DNA from: Ilyomonas sp965199845
Lineage (GTDB): Bacteria; Bacteroidota; Bacteroidia; Chitinophagales; Chitinophagaceae
DNA: 64,000 nt
Direction of reading: 5' to 3'
Assembly: GCA_965199845.1 (NCBI GenBank)
Contig: CBDATZ010000031.1
Coordinates: forward strand, 10,095 to 74,094
A model generated the notes under the pieces. That model ran no database searches and was not told the DNA's origin. It was given only the letters and a program-made list of their open reading frames with translations. The translations under genes and the position numbers were made by a program. The stretch's first letter is position 1; each line of letters begins with the position of its first letter. Of this stretch, positions 36,101 through 45,539 are shown one piece after another.

Positions 36101-36456
36101 GAGGCCAAGTTGCGAAAGCCAACGCCGTTGTATTGCCTTATTTTAAAAGAGTAGATGCCAATATTACGCAGGATTTTTCGGTAAAAACAGGTTCTGAAAG
36201 ACATACGCTTCGTTTATCGTTAGATCTTTTAAACTTAGGTAATTTGCTATACAAACAATGGGGTTTAGTAAAAACGCCTGTATTAAATAACTTCTTACGT
36301 TATGAAGGTTTAGCGGAAGATGGTAAAACACCAAGCTTCTCTTTCACTTACCAGGATGCGAATAACCAGGTTCCGGTAACAAACAGTTTCTCAAACAGTA
36401 CCAGCATACTTTCCCGCTGGCAGATGCAGTTTGGTATCCGTTATTTGTTTAACTAA
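33148..36456 (+). CDS. Oar-like TonB-dependent outer-membrane receptor
   Basis: Outer-membrane protein of 1102 residues. Signal peptide (to about 25, TAGFSQ), carboxypeptidase-like regulatory domain (about 30-115, GIVTGSDNAPLAGATVVA), plug (about 120-235, with GRNSQYNNVTVDGANFNNSFG), then a large barrel ending in WQMQFGIRYLFN. The layout matches the Oar family rather than SusC, and there is no SusD beside it. Oar-like proteins are linked to adhesion, development and protease export in other Bacteroidota and myxobacteria. I use the ATG at 33148 just before the signal peptide; the frame extends to a TTG at 33106. It has its own terminator at 36475-36506. Confidence 0.9.
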   Translation: MINQRNLHIFIFLISLFSFTAGFSQETTSEIQGIVTGSDNAPLAGATVVAIHEPTASQYSTTTRKDGHYNLANLRVGGPYTITITYVGYEDKKFDNVSLLLGQSFVADAQLNSSSTQLADVVVATTRQNRIINNNRTGAQEIISRGQIERLPTINRSLQDFTKLEPTSNGLNFGGRNSQYNNVTVDGANFNNSFGLSSTLGGQTGSQPISLDAIEQIQVNLSPYDVRQGGFTGAGINTVTRSGTNQFRGTVYTYLKGENTQGYRVGNTKVTKTPIDFNLRGFALGGPIVKNKVFFFVSGEQVRQELPATSYIASDASHPIASGSVSVANADTLTRISSFLDSAFGYQTGPFQGYNLKTQSDKITAKIDWNINNQHTLTVKYNYLKSSADQLPSTSRNGFAGFVAGQSPGNLAMPFQNSGYVINNNFNIFIAELNSRFTNRAVNKFQVGFTQLRDFRASKGNINFPLVDILYNNNVYTSFGYETFTYNNKLNTDVFQFSDILTLYRGGHELTIGTQNYFRKYLNGFAPAYEGIYQFSSPSAFYNSVLYDSAATRFAKQSSALKDSSFPYAKAGVNELSLFGQDKWRINKKFTFTYGLRIDYSAYTGTFDQNPDFAALTFANGNHYDVGKKPKNRPLFSPRIGFNWDALGNQSLQVRGGAGIFSGPPPFVWISNQASNNGVQFSQAIYNNSVVFNPSPGAYSTTGGVNTSYAINVTDKNFKYPTVFKSSLAVDKRFTNNLILTLEGAYSKDINAVYYSNVNLNQNDTNTIALDMPISRNRYGANGNNKIFSGAGGATITNPNITNAILMSNANKGYTYSVTARAQKTYKDLFLSVAYTYAQAKNTSEFGSTAGGLWSGRAVQGDPNTANLADAAWYQPHRVVAFASYRFTYAKYLATSIGLYFEAAPAGVTSYVYNGDLNNDGNTGNDLIYIPRSASEINLVKSGSGGSGMGIGTPTNPVTDQRTSSQIWAQLNNFINQDRYLSENRGQVAKANAVVLPYFKRVDANITQDFSVKTGSERHTLRLSLDLLNLGNLLYKQWGLVKTPVLNNFLRYEGLAEDGKTPSFSFTYQDANNQVPVTNSFSNSTSILSRWQMQFGIRYLFN

Positions 36457-36474
36457 AATTAATATTGCAATATC

Positions 36475-36506
36475 AAAAAAGCTGTTCAAAGTTTGAACAG
36501 CTTTTT
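36475..36506 (+). terminator. Strong terminator of the Oar-like gene
   Basis: A-run, stem GCTGTTCAAA with TTTGAACAGC (36481-36500) and a T run after it. It lies 18 bp past the stop codon and is near-symmetrical. Confidence 0.85.
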
Positions 36507-36565
36507 TATTTTCGGGCTAATCAAAGGAAGAAGAAACCACTTCGGCAGCAAGCTTTTCATTTTTC

Positions 36566-36573
36566 TATATTTG
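36566..36573 (+). promoter_or_regulatory. Candidate -7 box of the Gfo/Idh operon
   Basis: TATATTTG, an exact TAnnTTTG match, 21 bp before the ATG at 36595; AAAGGAAG between them is a possible ribosome-binding site. Confidence 0.4.
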
Positions 36574-36594
36574 TAATCTTTAAAAGGAAGCGTT

Positions 36595-37569
36595 ATGTTG
36601 AAAGTTGGAGTTTTTGGTACCGGGCATCTCGGTAAATTTCATTTGAATAACTGGAAAGAAATTGAAGATATTGAAATTGTTGGTTTTTACGATCCGCACG
36701 ATGAAACTGCAGAAGCAGTAGCAAAGCAATATGCCATAAAAAGGTTTTCGACGCCCGAAGAATTAATGAATAATATAGATGCCGCAGATATTGTAGCACC
36801 AACCAATCATCATTTTTCGTTGTGCGAACTGGCAATCCGCAATGGCAAGCATGTATTTGTAGAAAAGCCTTTGGTAAATACAATTGCAGAAGGAAAAGTT
36901 ATAGTTAAGATGGCTCGCGAAGCAAATGTAAAAGTGCAGGTTGGTCATGTAGAAAGATTTAACCCGGCTTATCTTTCTGTAAAAAACATGAACCTGAAAC
37001 CGATGTTTATCGAAGTGCATCGCTTAGCGCAATTCAACGTGCGTGGAACGGAAGTGAGCGTGATTCTCGACTTAATGATTCACGATATAGATATTATTTT
37101 GAGCATTGTAAAAAGTGATGTCAAAAACATATTTGCCAGCGGCGTTTCTGTGCTTAGCGATACACCTGATATTGCTAATGTAAGAATTGAATTTTACAAC
37201 GGTTGTGTTGCCAATCTTACCAGCAGCCGCATCAGCATGAAGAAAATGCGTAAAATGCGTTTGTTTCAGAAAGATGCTTACATTAGCATTGATTTTTTAG
37301 ACAAAAAAACAGAAGTTATTAAATTAAAAGAGGAAACCGATATCTCATCATTTTCGTTTGATATTGAAACGCCGCATGGTGTAAAAACCATTTCAGTCGC
37401 TAGTCCTTCCATAGCGCCGACGAATGCTATTAAAGATGAATTGTTATCTTTTGTTGATGCTGTTAAGAACGATAAACCGGTTGTTGTGAGCGAGATTGAC
37501 GGCTATGCCGCAATGGAAGTGGCGCATAAAATTTTAGAAAAAATCAACAATACCAAATTCAGTGTGTAA
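36595..37569 (+). CDS. Gfo/Idh/MocA-family oxidoreductase
   Basis: NAD(P)-dependent sugar-type oxidoreductase of 324 residues. The Rossmann fold begins GVFGTGHLGKFH. The conserved EKP motif is in GKHVFVEKPLV, and the C-terminal domain has VGHVERFNPAY and a lysine/histidine segment LMIHDIDIILSI. It starts a four-gene plus-strand run (spacings 21, 60 and 34 bp) with a sugar phosphotransferase, suggesting a role in making a surface-sugar precursor. A close relative class acts on UDP-GlcNAc-derived 3-keto sugars, but that is only a guess here. Confidence 0.88.
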   Translation: MLKVGVFGTGHLGKFHLNNWKEIEDIEIVGFYDPHDETAEAVAKQYAIKRFSTPEELMNNIDAADIVAPTNHHFSLCELAIRNGKHVFVEKPLVNTIAEGKVIVKMAREANVKVQVGHVERFNPAYLSVKNMNLKPMFIEVHRLAQFNVRGTEVSVILDLMIHDIDIILSIVKSDVKNIFASGVSVLSDTPDIANVRIEFYNGCVANLTSSRISMKKMRKMRLFQKDAYISIDFLDKKTEVIKLKEETDISSFSFDIETPHGVKTISVASPSIAPTNAIKDELLSFVDAVKNDKPVVVSEIDGYAAMEVAHKILEKINNTKFSV

Positions 37570-37590
37570 GATTTATTATAACCCAAACCC

Positions 37591-39021
37591 ATGCGCTTTA
37601 TAAAAAAAATGATTCATATAAAATGGTATGTAATAATTGATGGTATTACATCGTGCCTGGTATGGATTTTTATTTCTTTATATCGTCAAAAATTATCTCA
37701 TCAATATTTTTCTTTCCATGAGTTATTGACTTATAACAACTATTTTTTCATCAAATCATTTTTGTCCTTTCCTGTTTTCTGGGTTCTCTTTTTCACAATC
37801 ATGGGTTCTTATAAATACTCATTATACACAAAGTCAAGACTAAGTGAATTAACCAATACAGTTATTGAGTGTTTGATCGGATGCATTGTTATTTTCTTCA
37901 CTATTTTTTTAAACGATCAGGACGCCAATTATTTTTATTATTATAAAGTTTTTTTTGCTTACCTCGCTTGCCAGACTACGCTGACTTACGTGGGCAGATT
38001 GTTGTTGCTCACCATAGTAAAAGAACAATTAAAAGAAGGCTTGTTTACCATCAAAACAATATTTATCGGCAACAGCCATAAAGCTTCCGACATTTATAAA
38101 TCAGTAGTAAAAAAAAGGCAGATTTCTAATATCAACACCATTGGTTTTGTTTCATCTGATGGCTTTAGCGGTAATGGTTTAAGTCATTACATACCCAAAC
38201 TCGGAAACTTAGCAGATGTAGAAAAAATTATTGATGCGCAAAATGTAGAACAAGTAATTGTAGCATTAGATAAATCGGAATTGAAATCGCAGCAAAACCT
38301 GTTGGCAAGGTTGAGCGATAAAGACATTTCTATAAAGATAGCACCCGACAATTTTGATATTCTTGCCGGCTCGGTAAAAACAAAAAATGTGATGGGCGAA
38401 ACGCTTATAGATATTAACACCAACCTGATGCCTGCATGGCAGGAAAATATAAAACGCACCATAGATGTTGTCGCCAGTATCCTCGCATTAATTTTACTAA
38501 GCCCGGTATTCTTATATGTAATGTATCGTACCAAACTTTCGTCTCCGGGAACCGTATTTTATTCACAAGAAAGAGTCGGTTATAAAAGCAAGTCATTTAC
38601 TATTTACAAGTTCCGTTCTATGTATATGAATTCGGAAAATGACGGCAAGCCACAATTATCATCCGATGCAGACGCACGTATTACAGACTGGGGAAAATTT
38701 ATGCGTAAATGGCGTCTTGACGAATTGCCGCAACTATGGAATATTCTAACCGGCGATATGAGTTTTATAGGACCCAGACCAGAACGTAAATATTATATTG
38801 ACATCATTCAACAACACAATCCATATTATAAATATCTTCTGAAAGTAAAGCCTGGCCTTACTTCGTGGGGAATGATACAATTTGGTTACGCGTCTTCGGT
38901 AGAAGAAATGCTGGAGCGAATGCAGTATGATTTGCTTTACATCAAAAACATTTCTTTACTCGTAGATTTTCGTATTATGCTTTACACCATACGAATTATT
39001 ATGCTGGGAAAAGGCAAGTAA
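37591..39021 (+). CDS. Undecaprenyl-phosphate sugar phosphotransferase (WcaJ-like)
   Basis: Membrane protein of 476 residues that loads the first sugar phosphate onto the lipid carrier in exopolysaccharide or capsule synthesis. There are four to five N-terminal membrane spans (about 10-150), a central nucleotide-like domain (about 155-270), a further span at about 285-310 (TIDVVASILALILLSPVFLY), and the catalytic bacterial sugar transferase domain with YKFRSMYMNSEND, DELPQLWNILTGDMSFIGPRPER. It follows the Gfo/Idh gene by 21 bp. A second start (MIHIKW, 7 codons in) is possible. Confidence 0.93.
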   Translation: MRFIKKMIHIKWYVIIDGITSCLVWIFISLYRQKLSHQYFSFHELLTYNNYFFIKSFLSFPVFWVLFFTIMGSYKYSLYTKSRLSELTNTVIECLIGCIVIFFTIFLNDQDANYFYYYKVFFAYLACQTTLTYVGRLLLLTIVKEQLKEGLFTIKTIFIGNSHKASDIYKSVVKKRQISNINTIGFVSSDGFSGNGLSHYIPKLGNLADVEKIIDAQNVEQVIVALDKSELKSQQNLLARLSDKDISIKIAPDNFDILAGSVKTKNVMGETLIDINTNLMPAWQENIKRTIDVVASILALILLSPVFLYVMYRTKLSSPGTVFYSQERVGYKSKSFTIYKFRSMYMNSENDGKPQLSSDADARITDWGKFMRKWRLDELPQLWNILTGDMSFIGPRPERKYYIDIIQQHNPYYKYLLKVKPGLTSWGMIQFGYASSVEEMLERMQYDLLYIKNISLLVDFRIMLYTIRIIMLGKGK

Positions 39022-39081
39022 AGAAGTTAAATGAAATCATATCTCTTATCTTCACCACTATAAAAAACTAACATTTATAAC

Positions 39082-41934
39082 GTGCGATATTTCTGTTTGT
39101 TTGTGGCTTGCGGAATTAGCTCTTTTTGTTTAGCGCAAAATAATTACTGGCAGCAAAAAGTTGATTATAAAATACATGTAACGCTGAACGATACAAGCCA
39201 TTCGTTAGATGCCGATGAAACGATTACTTACTTTAATAATTCGCCCGATACATTAACGTATATCTGGTTTCATTTGTGGCCGAACGCGTATAAAAATGAC
39301 AGAACTGCGTTTAGCGAACAGATGCTTCGCAACAACAATACAGACTTTTATTTTTCGGATGAAAGCCAGCGCGGATATATCAACCAATTGCGTTTTACGG
39401 TAAATGAAACCCGTGCTGTATTATTGCCCGACAGTAACCATATTGATATTGCAAAACTTGTTTTGCCACAACCTTTATTGCCCGGAAAATCTGTTGTTAT
39501 GGCAACGCCGTTTCATGTAAAATTACCATATAACTTTTCGCGCAGTGGTTACGAAGGACAAACATTTCAGGTTGCGCAATGGTATCCGAAACCAGCGGTT
39601 TACGATAGCAAAGGCTGGCATCAAATGCCTTACTTAGACCAGGGAGAATTTTATAGTGAATTTGGAAATTATGATGTTTTTATTTCATTACCCGAGAATT
39701 ACACAGTGATTGCATCGGGCGATTTGCATAATGAAACGGAACTAAATAAAATGAAAGCAACCGGTAAATTGCCGGCAGAACAACAACAAAATTTTATTGA
39801 TTGGAATAAAGATTATAAAGCAAAAGCCATTCGTTTAAAAAAGCGTTTTAATGAAGTAGCGCCTGCGTCTTCATCAACCATAAAAACACTTCGTTATACA
39901 TTAGACAGCGCGCACGATTTTGCCTGGTTTGCCAGCAAATTATTTTTAATTCAGTACGATACAATACAACTACCAACGCATACAATTGATGCATTCAGTT
40001 TTTATAATCCATGGAATAAAAGCAGTTGGAAAAACAGTTTACAATATGTAAAAAGCGCGGTTCATTTTTACTCTGAAAAATTAGGCGAATATCCATACAA
40101 AGATGTGAGCGCTGTGCTTGGCGATGCCGCAAAAGAAGCCGGCGGCATGGAATATCCGACGGTTACTTTATTAGAGATGAGCGATAGTGCAAAGCAACTG
40201 GATGCAACGCTTACTCATGAAATTGGCCACAATTGGTTGTACAGCATTTTAGCTTCTAACGAAAGAGATCATGCGTGGTTAGATGAAGGCATCAATACGT
40301 ACTACGAAAACCGTTATATGGATGAGCGTTATGAGGAGAACCTAAAAGCTCATTTTCCTTTCAATAAGTTTCCGGAAAGTATGGATACTTTATTGATGGA
40401 AACAATAATAAAACTTCGTAAAGACCAACGTATAGAAACGAGTTCAGACAGTTTTACGGCAGCTAATTATAACCTCGTTGTGTACGGCAAAACCGCCATG
40501 TGGATGAAGCAAATAGAAGCGCAATTAGGTGTTCCTGTTTTCGACAAAAGCATGAAAACATATTACACGCAATGGAAATTTGCACATCCTTATCCGGACG
40601 ATTTTCAGCAAAGCATAGAAAAGAGCAGCGGGCAATCTCTATCCACTTTTTTTGATAAGTTTTATACAACAGGTTCTTTATTTTCATCGCAACAAAAGAA
40701 GGTAAAACCAACACTTTTTTTCAATGAAAAAGAAACCAGTAAATACAATTATCTTTCCTTTTCACCGGCGATTGGTTATAATTATTATGATAAATTCATG
40801 ATTGGTGGTTTGATACATAACTGCCAGTTTCCAATGAACCGGTTTCAATTTTTGGTGGCTCCGTTATATGCAACCGGCAGCAATACTGTAACAGGCGCTG
40901 CCAGGTTCAGTTACAGCACATTTACAAAGCAAAGCTGGCTTGAGTTTGCGCTTAGCGGTGTCAAGTATGACATCAATTCGTTCACGCAATACGACAACAG
41001 TAAATTGTACTTTGGCATGTCGCGTATTGTGCCTTCTGTAAAATATCGTTTATACAACAAAGATTTGCGCTCAACGCAACGATGGACGTTTATCGCAAAA
41101 AGCTATTTAATAAGTGAACAGCAATTCGGAAACTTTACAAATGTTATTGTGCCGCCGGATACCTTTTTTGTTGCGCAAAAGCAAACTACAAATCGTTATG
41201 TAAATGAACTTCGGGCAACCGTGAGCGATAACCGCAAGTTGTATCCGTATGAAGCCGACCTGACAATTGACCAGGGAAAAACGTTTCTCCGCGCTGGTTT
41301 TACAGGCAATTATTTTTTTAATTATACAAAGAAAAATCAAGGTATTCAAGCCCGTTTTTTTGCAGGCAAATTCTTTTACTTACAACAAAAAACTTTGCTT
41401 TCCAAAGGTGAAAACGATCGTTACCTGTTAACGCTTTCCGGGCCAAACGGCAGCGAAGATTTTACTTACAGCGATTACTTTTTAGGAAGGTCTGAGTTTG
41501 AAGGCGGATTGAGCCAGCAGATTATGCAGCGTGATGGTTTTTTTAAAGTCAGCACGCCGTTTTTAAGTGAGGCGGTTGGTAAAACAGACAACTGGTTGTT
41601 ATCATTAAATATAAGTGGCGATATTCCGGATGAAATTAATCCGCTAAATGTGTTGCCTTTCAAACTTCCTGTTCAGTTGTTTCTTGATATTGGAACTTAC
41701 AGCGATGCCTGGAACGAAGAGAACAGTAACGGCAGATTTTTATACGACGCAGGCATTAAAATATCCATTCTGAAATCCGCATTCAGCGTGTATTTGCCAA
41801 TTATTTACAGCAAAGTATATCGCGATTATTACAAATCATTTTATCCCGATAAACGCTTTGCTCACACTATCGCATTTGGCTTTAATCTAAGCGCGTTTCA
41901 ACCAAATAAAATCAACCGGAATTTGCCTTTATAA
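39082..41934 (+). CDS. Exported M1-family zinc metallopeptidase
   Basis: Protein of 950 residues with a signal peptide (to about 18, SFCLAQ). An aminopeptidase N-like beta domain (about 25-260) precedes a thermolysin-like catalytic domain with HEIGHNW (H379, E380, H383) and the third ligand E402 in AWLDEGINTYYENR. The long C-terminal part (about 560-950) has alternating strands and resembles an outer-membrane barrel or a beta-rich tail. The start codon is GTG at 39082, placed directly before the signal peptide; no ATG is nearby. It is the third gene of the Gfo/Idh run. Confidence 0.88.
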   Translation: MRYFCLFVACGISSFCLAQNNYWQQKVDYKIHVTLNDTSHSLDADETITYFNNSPDTLTYIWFHLWPNAYKNDRTAFSEQMLRNNNTDFYFSDESQRGYINQLRFTVNETRAVLLPDSNHIDIAKLVLPQPLLPGKSVVMATPFHVKLPYNFSRSGYEGQTFQVAQWYPKPAVYDSKGWHQMPYLDQGEFYSEFGNYDVFISLPENYTVIASGDLHNETELNKMKATGKLPAEQQQNFIDWNKDYKAKAIRLKKRFNEVAPASSSTIKTLRYTLDSAHDFAWFASKLFLIQYDTIQLPTHTIDAFSFYNPWNKSSWKNSLQYVKSAVHFYSEKLGEYPYKDVSAVLGDAAKEAGGMEYPTVTLLEMSDSAKQLDATLTHEIGHNWLYSILASNERDHAWLDEGINTYYENRYMDERYEENLKAHFPFNKFPESMDTLLMETIIKLRKDQRIETSSDSFTAANYNLVVYGKTAMWMKQIEAQLGVPVFDKSMKTYYTQWKFAHPYPDDFQQSIEKSSGQSLSTFFDKFYTTGSLFSSQQKKVKPTLFFNEKETSKYNYLSFSPAIGYNYYDKFMIGGLIHNCQFPMNRFQFLVAPLYATGSNTVTGAARFSYSTFTKQSWLEFALSGVKYDINSFTQYDNSKLYFGMSRIVPSVKYRLYNKDLRSTQRWTFIAKSYLISEQQFGNFTNVIVPPDTFFVAQKQTTNRYVNELRATVSDNRKLYPYEADLTIDQGKTFLRAGFTGNYFFNYTKKNQGIQARFFAGKFFYLQQKTLLSKGENDRYLLTLSGPNGSEDFTYSDYFLGRSEFEGGLSQQIMQRDGFFKVSTPFLSEAVGKTDNWLLSLNISGDIPDEINPLNVLPFKLPVQLFLDIGTYSDAWNEENSNGRFLYDAGIKISILKSAFSVYLPIIYSKVYRDYYKSFYPDKRFAHTIAFGFNLSAFQPNKINRNLPL

Positions 41935-41968
41935 CTTTCAAATCAATGCCAAGTATTATTAGTTAGCT

Positions 41969-42907
41969 ATGCAGCAAAATGCCGATACCATTCGTTATTT
42001 ACCTTATCATAAAATTGATAAAACAAAATGGGATATTTGTTTACAGGCATCGGTAAATCCGCTGATTTATGCGACTTCGCTTTATCTCGATAATATGTGT
42101 ACACAATGGGATGGTTTGGTAATGAACGATTATGAAGCCATCATGCCGTTACCATGGAACAGCAAGCTCGGAATCCGATATGTTTACTCGCCATTCTTCG
42201 TTATTGGCGGCGGTGTATTTGGAAAAAATCTGACAGCAGATAAAATCATACAATTCATCAAAAGCATACCTGGAAAGTTTTTATATCTTGATATAGATTT
42301 TAATGAATTCAATTTTTTTCCTGATGAATTCAGCAAAGAAAAAATTGTTTACACAAAACGAACAAATACATTGCTTTCTTTGCAATTTTCTTATCAAACT
42401 CTGTTATCAAATTATTCTGCACAGGCAAAAAGAAAAATAAAGAAAGCAGCTACGTATAATCTTCAGTTTTCAAGTTCAGCTTCTGTAAAAACAATTGTTG
42501 ATTTGTATTGCAAACATTATTTAGCTAAAGATAAAGTAGTTGCTAAGTTTGATTTTACCAATATGATTTCATTTTTACAAAATCAATTGGCTGATAAAAC
42601 GCGAACTTATTTACTATCTTTTCCGAACGGTAACGTGTGTGCTTTTTATCTTTTGTTGTTCGATAAAAATTATGTGTATTGGTTGCTTGGTGGCAGCACG
42701 GAAGAAGGAAAAAAAATGGGTGCTTTTTATTATTTAACGGATAAAATTATTTCAGAATTCGCCGGTACAAACCGAATGTTTCGTTTTGAAGGTTCTGATA
42801 TAGTAGGCATCAATTTGTTTAATAAACAGTTTGGAGGTCAGAATGTTTTTTATCCAAGATTGATAATAAATCGTTTGCCAAAACTGGTTCGCTGGTTGAA
42901 AAATTAA
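41969..42907 (+). CDS. Putative GNAT/FemAB-like acyltransferase
   Basis: Cytoplasmic protein of 312 residues. I assign it weakly to the FemAB/GNAT-like acyltransferases: a middle segment NYSAQAKRKIKKAATYNL matches the usual SxxxRRxIRKA helix, and the C-terminal half (about 190-300) has strands of the type YLLSFPNGNVCAFYLLLF and MFRFEGSDIVGINLFNKQFGG. It is the last gene of the Gfo/Idh run, 34 bp after the peptidase. Its stop codon is only 2 bp from the stop of the convergent FkbM gene. The acyl donor and acceptor are unknown. Confidence 0.6.
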   Translation: MQQNADTIRYLPYHKIDKTKWDICLQASVNPLIYATSLYLDNMCTQWDGLVMNDYEAIMPLPWNSKLGIRYVYSPFFVIGGGVFGKNLTADKIIQFIKSIPGKFLYLDIDFNEFNFFPDEFSKEKIVYTKRTNTLLSLQFSYQTLLSNYSAQAKRKIKKAATYNLQFSSSASVKTIVDLYCKHYLAKDKVVAKFDFTNMISFLQNQLADKTRTYLLSFPNGNVCAFYLLLFDKNYVYWLLGGSTEEGKKMGAFYYLTDKIISEFAGTNRMFRFEGSDIVGINLFNKQFGGQNVFYPRLIINRLPKLVRWLKN

Positions 42908-42909
42908 CA

Positions 42910-43689
42910 TTACATTTTACAAAAAATATCAATTGTCTGGTTAATATTTTTTAGATTATCCAGCAAAATTTCTTTATCCATATAATCGTTGTAAACAAGC
43001 GCATCGCTGAGAGAGAAATTAAACTTCGCCGTTTGTGAAATCATCTGCAAACGCTCAATACATTGTATGGTTTCATCCATAAAAGCCGGCAACATAGCTT
43101 CAAATGATAATAATGCAATTTGTTGTGAAAGTCCTTGTATCACTTGCCATTCATAACCTTCTACATCAACTTTTATATAAGAAGGTTTTCCATATTGCTG
43201 AATCAGATTATCTAACGTGATTGCCTTTATAAGCGATGCGTGATTTTGTGTTTCCTGTTTCTTTATTTCGTTCCATTTATAGCTAAGCGTTCCGGTTGCA
43301 TAATCGTTTTTATCTTCATAAAATAGTTGCTCTCCGTTATAATGACTAACCGCAGCCCGGAGCAATAAAACAGACTGATTATTATGAAATTTTGCCCGCA
43401 AAATTTTGATGTTTCTCTCTGATGGTTCTATGACTAAAACATGGTTCGAAAGTTGCGAAAAAATATTTGTCAGCATTCCTTCATTCGCCCCAACATCAAA
43501 AATAAGATTTGCCTTTTTGCCTACAACTTTAGTATAAAATTTCTGCTTTGATTTGATATGATCGCGAACATCTTTTCGCCAAAGCAACCAAAGCGTATGT
43601 ACAAACCTGCTGTAACGCAGCCGCATATAACCATCACTTTTTTCAAGCGTTGATTTTAATTTTTTCAATACAAACATGATTGATAACAA
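42910..43689 (-). CDS. FkbM-family methyltransferase
   Basis: SAM-dependent methyltransferase of 259 residues. The SAM-binding motif is NLIFDVGANEGMLTNIF (about 80-97); further family marks are VLVIEPSERNIKIL, TLDNLIQQYGKPSYIKVDVEGYEWQVIQGL and LLSFEAMLPAF. Such enzymes O-methylate sugars or secondary metabolites; the substrate is unknown. It is downstream of ispD by 51 bp and convergent, with a 2-bp gap, to the acyltransferase-like gene. Confidence 0.88.
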   Translation of the reverse strand: MLSIMFVLKKLKSTLEKSDGYMRLRYSRFVHTLWLLWRKDVRDHIKSKQKFYTKVVGKKANLIFDVGANEGMLTNIFSQLSNHVLVIEPSERNIKILRAKFHNNQSVLLLRAAVSHYNGEQLFYEDKNDYATGTLSYKWNEIKKQETQNHASLIKAITLDNLIQQYGKPSYIKVDVEGYEWQVIQGLSQQIALLSFEAMLPAFMDETIQCIERLQMISQTAKFNFSLSDALVYNDYMDKEILLDNLKNINQTIDIFCKM

Positions 43690-43740
43690 TAAAAGTTAGC
43701 TTATAAATTGATTTGCAACTGCAAATAAAATCAACACAAT

Positions 43741-44415
43741 TTATATTGTTTGATCAGTTCTTTTCCGCAATACACTTTCGGCGATTAATAAATCCAAAGG
43801 TCTTGTGATTTTAATATTTTCATACTCGCCTTCAATTAAATGTACTTGTTTTCCAAACGCTTCCATAACGGTTGCTTCATCAGTAAATACATCTTTATAT
43901 GGTTGTGTAAAAGCTTCTTTTAACGCTGTGCTGGTAAAGGTTTGCGGCGTTTGTACAATCCTGATTTGCTGCCTGTCAATTACAAAATGCGAAGCCTCTT
44001 TTTCTATACGCAAACTATCCGTCGCAGCAACTACAGGAATTGCACTGCCTTTAATAATTGTTTGTTCATAACAACGTTGAATCAATTGTTCCGAAAGCAA
44101 ACAACGCACTGCATCATGCACAAACACAACCGCATTGTCGGGCACTTTATCAAGTCCGTTTTTCACTGATTGAAAACGCGTTTCGCCGCCTTGTACTATC
44201 GTTATTTTTTCGGATGAAAGCCTTTGTAAAAAATTATTTTGTAAATGCGTTTGCGGAACAACAAGTATAAATTTGATGTCTTGATACGCTTGTTGAAATG
44301 CCTGAATAGAATGCCATAATATGGGTTTGCCATGAAGCAATAAAAACTGTTTTGGCACAGCGTTTCCCATTCGCAAACCTGCGCCGCCGGCAACAATCAA
44401 AGCATATTTTTCCAT
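43741..44415 (-). CDS. ispD: 2-C-methyl-D-erythritol 4-phosphate cytidylyltransferase
   Basis: Cytoplasmic enzyme of the MEP isoprenoid pathway, 224 residues. The nucleotide-binding motif is IVAGGAGLRMGNAVPKQFL, followed by VFVHDAVRCLLS and KVPDNAVV in the middle, and VFTDEATVMEAFG and NIKITRPLDLLIAE near the C terminus. It is divergent from the aldo/keto reductase gene, 109 bp away, and probably co-transcribed with the FkbM gene. Confidence 0.94.
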   Translation of the reverse strand: MEKYALIVAGGAGLRMGNAVPKQFLLLHGKPILWHSIQAFQQAYQDIKFILVVPQTHLQNNFLQRLSSEKITIVQGGETRFQSVKNGLDKVPDNAVVFVHDAVRCLLSEQLIQRCYEQTIIKGSAIPVVAATDSLRIEKEASHFVIDRQQIRIVQTPQTFTSTALKEAFTQPYKDVFTDEATVMEAFGKQVHLIEGEYENIKITRPLDLLIAESVLRKRTDQTI

Positions 44416-44524
44416 TCAGTAAAGAAATAAAATTTATTGTTTTATAAAACGGCTTTCACAAAATGTAAAGACGCAAATTGTTTTTTGGAATAAAGTTTTC
44501 TGGTAAACACGCAAATGAAATGAT

Positions 44525-45478
44525 ATGAAACGGTTACAGTTAGGAAAATCTGATTTGCATGTATCGCCCGTTTGTTTTGGTGGCAATGTGTTTGGCTGGA
44601 CGATAGATGAAAAAACTTCTTTCGATTTATTGAACGTTTTTGTGGCTGCAGGCTGCAATTTTATTGATACGGCTGATGTATATAGTCGCTGGATACCGGG
44701 CAATAAAGGCGGCGAAAGCGAAGCTATTATTGGTAACTGGTTAAAGAAAAATGGTGGCCGCGAAAAGGTTGTGATTGCTACAAAAGTGGGAAGTGATATG
44801 GGGAAAGGCGAAGGCAAAACGCTTCGTAAAGATTATATTCTGAAAGAAGTGGAAGATTCTTTACAACGTTTGCAAACCGATTATATTGATTTGTATCAAA
44901 CACATTATGATGATGAAAAACTGCCGGTTGATGAAGCGCTGGAAGCATATAATGAATTGACAAAAGCCGGTAAAATAAAATGGATCGGAACATCGAATAT
45001 GAACGCAAAAAGATTGCAGGAATCGTTAACAGCGAGCGAAGAAAAAGGCTTTCCTGTTTATCAGACATTGCAACCCGAATACAACTTGTACGAGCGCAAA
45101 CATTTTGAAGAAACATATAAACAAATCTGTGAAGAAAATAATGTGGGTGTGATTCCGTATTATTCATTAGCCAGTGGTTTTTTAACGGGTAAATATCGTA
45201 GCGAAGCTGATTTAAACAAAAGCCAGCGCGGCGGCGGCATTAAAAAATATCTGAACGACCGCGGCTATAAAATATTATCCGCGCTCGATGAGGTTTCTAA
45301 ACGCTACAATACAACACAGGCAACGGTTTCATTAGCGTGGTTAATGGCGCAGCCAACCGTTGTGGCGCCAATTGCAAGTGCTACCAGCACAAAACAATTA
45401 CAATCTTTAATTGATGCTGTGGAGTTAGAACTGGATGATGATGCTTTGAAAATCTTGAGTGAAGCAAGCGATTATTAG
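44525..45478 (+). CDS. Aldo/keto reductase
   Basis: NADPH-dependent reductase of 317 residues, TIM-barrel fold. Family marks: the catalytic aspartate/tyrosine segment NFIDTADVYSRWIPGNKGG, the catalytic lysine in VVIATKVGSDMG, the histidine in DLYQTHYDDE, and GTSNMNAKRLQES and SLAWLMAQPTVVAPIASAT for cofactor binding. It resembles the broad YajO/Tas-like group; the physiological substrate is unknown. It is a single gene, with a hairpin in the convergent gap that follows. Confidence 0.92.
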   Translation: MKRLQLGKSDLHVSPVCFGGNVFGWTIDEKTSFDLLNVFVAAGCNFIDTADVYSRWIPGNKGGESEAIIGNWLKKNGGREKVVIATKVGSDMGKGEGKTLRKDYILKEVEDSLQRLQTDYIDLYQTHYDDEKLPVDEALEAYNELTKAGKIKWIGTSNMNAKRLQESLTASEEKGFPVYQTLQPEYNLYERKHFEETYKQICEENNVGVIPYYSLASGFLTGKYRSEADLNKSQRGGGIKKYLNDRGYKILSALDEVSKRYNTTQATVSLAWLMAQPTVVAPIASATSTKQLQSLIDAVELELDDDALKILSEASDY

Positions 45479-45539
45479 TGTATGATAGCAAGTGTTTGAA
45501 GTATAATATTTTGAAGAAACTATATTGATTTCAAAACCT